From contig CAZYTO010000265.1 of assembly GCA_964650405.1 (NCBI GenBank), forward strand, positions 1-7,998: 7,998 nt of DNA, given 5' to 3'. The notes under the pieces were generated by a model. The model ran no database searches and was not told where the DNA came from. It saw only the letters and a program-made list of their open reading frames with translations. Of the stretch, positions 6,798 to 7,998 are shown one piece after another. A program made the position numbers and the translations under genes. Source of the stretch: CAZYTO01 sp964650405. GTDB taxonomy: Bacteria > Acidobacteriota > Thermoanaerobaculia > Gp7-AA8. Position 1 is the first letter of the stretch, and each line of letters begins with the position of its first letter.

Positions 6798-7496
6798 ATG
6801 GCCATCACCATTCGATTCGTCGGCATTTGTACTCACATCACCGCGCGCAACGACGATACGCACCGCGTCGTGCTCGTACACGCCGACCATGGCGCGCACC
6901 TCAATGAGGCATGCATTCCGCCGCACATACCGAAGCTGATCATCGATCCGGTCTACGTTCGCGGCATTGACGGCTACCCGCATGGCCTCGAGCCGCTCGG
7001 GCCGGCCGGTCAGTGGCGCATTCAGGGAGTCTCGTTCACGGTCGGCGGAGCGCAGGGAGACCCCCTGGCACGCAGCGACTTCGCCAAGATCCCGCTGCTG
7101 AAAAGCAAGTCGCGGCCCGGTCCGTCCTCCCTGGTCATCGATGATGAACAGGCGGCCTGCTACTTCGACCTCGATAAGGGCGTGATCCAAGCGAAGCAGG
7201 CCGCTACCGGCGCCTGGGAGACGGAGGCCACTGTCGAAACGAACGACGAGCCGGAACTGCGCATGACCTGTTTCTGGAACCGCGCCGCCTCGAGCATTCG
7301 TCTCCGGCCGGGTGCAAGCGTCACCGTGGAGCACACCGGGTACCTGCACTGCGATTCCGACAAAGATTACCTGTTGCACTACCGCGTGCTAGAGCACGTC
7401 CCCAAAGACGCGGAGTTGCCCCCCGAGGAGCAACGGGCCGCAACCCGGCCCCCGGGCGACATCAGCATCTTCTGTTCGAATTCGCAATACCCGTGA
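6798..7496 (+). CDS. Operon-linked protein of unknown function (232 aa)
   Basis: I do not recognise this family. The protein has 232 residues, no signal peptide and no membrane helix, so it is probably cytoplasmic. The predicted composition is beta-rich: a strand MAITIRFVGICTHI, further strands near 72-83, 111-124, 142-160 and 166-184. The first 43 residues are rich in histidine (H13, H22, H28, H31, H34, H43), with C11 and C39 nearby, which could suit a metal site. Further cysteines are at 121, 158, 185 and 226. The tail from about 203 is acidic and proline-rich and looks flexible. It follows the CHAT gene by two bases with a good ribosome binding site, so it is the third gene of the sigma/anti-sigma operon. 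Plausible roles are substrate of the CHAT protease, ligand of the TPR array, or effector; the sequence does not choose. Its last 35 bases overlap the convergent glycosyltransferase gene. Confidence 0.8.
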   Translation: MAITIRFVGICTHITARNDDTHRVVLVHADHGAHLNEACIPPHIPKLIIDPVYVRGIDGYPHGLEPLGPAGQWRIQGVSFTVGGAQGDPLARSDFAKIPLLKSKSRPGPSSLVIDDEQAACYFDLDKGVIQAKQAATGAWETEATVETNDEPELRMTCFWNRAASSIRLRPGASVTVEHTGYLHCDSDKDYLLHYRVLEHVPKDAELPPEEQRAATRPPGDISIFCSNSQYP

Positions 7497-7998
7497 TGAC
7501 ATCGCGCCATTGCCCAGCGATGTGCTCCCAGCGATAGGCGGGGCTCATGATCCGTTCGTAAGCGGCGTCTGCACGCGATTCCCGCTGGGCCGGGTCTGCG
7601 TAGAGACGCTCCAGTGCAGCCGCGAGGTCGTCCGGATCGATGATCCCCCCATTCAGGAACCCGTCGGTGCACGCTTCGACCGGCGTCAGGAGCTCCGCCG
7701 CGCCGTTCCAGATCTCCGCGCAGGCACTGTGGCGAGGGACGATCTGGGCGGCCCGCGTCGCGGCGTGCTCGCAGGCAATCAACCCCCACCCCTCGCCGGT
7801 GGCCGTGTTCACGCCGACGTCGCATGCGTTGTAGATGAGGTTCAAGGCCGACGTCGGCAGAGCGGGATGCTCGTCGTCTCTTTTCGTGAAGAGCAGGCGC
7901 TCCTCGATGCCGAGGATGCGGGCCTCTCGCATGAGATTAACCCCGTGTTGACGATCACCAGGAACCGCGGTTTTTTGAACCATTTCGTCGTCGCCGAC
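7462..7998 (-). CDS. GT4-family glycosyltransferase, C-terminal part
   Basis: The reading frame is open to the window edge, so the N-terminal domain lies beyond 7998; about 178 residues are visible. They match the C-terminal Rossmann-like, nucleotide-sugar-binding half of GT4 (group 1) glycosyltransferases: LNLIYNACDVGVNTATGEGWGLIACEHAA contains the EX7E motif (E at 7792-7794 and E at 7768-7770), followed by A-Q-I-V-P-R-H-S-A-C-A-E-I-W and a GGIIDPDDLAAALERLY segment typical of the end of the domain. The enzyme would transfer a sugar from a nucleotide-sugar donor, in polysaccharide or glycoconjugate assembly; donor and acceptor cannot be read. It runs against the sigma-CHAT operon, overlaps its last gene by 35 bases at the 3' end, and is probably an unrelated neighbour. 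Confidence 0.85.
   Translation of the reverse strand, partial: VGDDEMVQKTAVPGDRQHGVNLMREARILGIEERLLFTKRDDEHPALPTSALNLIYNACDVGVNTATGEGWGLIACEHAATRAAQIVPRHSACAEIWNGAAELLTPVEACTDGFLNGGIIDPDDLAAALERLYADPAQRESRADAAYERIMSPAYRWEHIAGQWRDVITGIANSNRRC

Noticed and set aside
1..7998. CRISPR array or Cas genes that would make the TPR-CHAT protein part of a type III-E system
   Set aside because: No regularly spaced direct repeats and no gRAMP or other Cas-like protein appear in any frame; the CHAT protein instead carries its own anti-sigma and membrane parts.

Overview
The window is GC-rich bacterial DNA with dense short-spaced genes, a GTG start, and an ECF-type sigma factor paired with a membrane-bound TPR-CHAT protein. 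This combination is common in environmental, complex-genome bacteria. Acidobacteriota is my guess, at low confidence; no rRNA, tRNA or marker gene settles the taxonomy. There is no CRISPR array, transposase or tRNA in the window.

Left part (1-2833), an accessory or degenerating stretch: a small heptad-repeat coiled-coil protein (98-544) is followed by a 190-base spacer rich in inverted repeats. Next comes a 525-residue protein with an N-terminal Mrr-like restriction endonuclease domain (735-2312), a candidate defence gene. Immediately after its stop, at an 18-bp perfect palindrome, lies a decayed second copy of the 3' end of the coiled-coil gene (2324-2390). Ten bases later begins a multiply frameshifted minus-strand remnant of a ComM/YifB Mg-chelatase-like ATPase gene (2402 to about 2798). 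The nuclease gene is thus bracketed by coiled-coil gene sequence and sits beside a broken chromosomal gene, which looks like a scarred integration or recombination site.

Centre and right (2834-7496), the main system: a three-gene operon with tight coupling. An ECF-like sigma factor (2834-3685) overlaps by GTGA a 1037-residue protein (3682-6795). That protein joins an anti-sigma zinc finger, one transmembrane helix, a long TPR array and a C-terminal CHAT caspase-like protease domain with an apparent His904/Cys944 dyad. Two bases downstream is an unrecognised 232-residue protein (6798-7496). The proposed logic is that the zinc finger holds the sigma factor at the membrane, the TPR array senses a signal or partner, the CHAT domain cleaves a target, and transcription is released. 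The 232-residue protein may be substrate, ligand or output. The parts recall the CRISPR-linked craspase system (TPR-CHAT, Csx30, CASP-sigma), but here anti-sigma and protease are one polypeptide and no CRISPR component is present.

Right edge: the C-terminal part of a GT4-family glycosyltransferase on the minus strand (7462-7998, continuing beyond the window) converges on the operon, and the last 35 bases of the two genes overlap.
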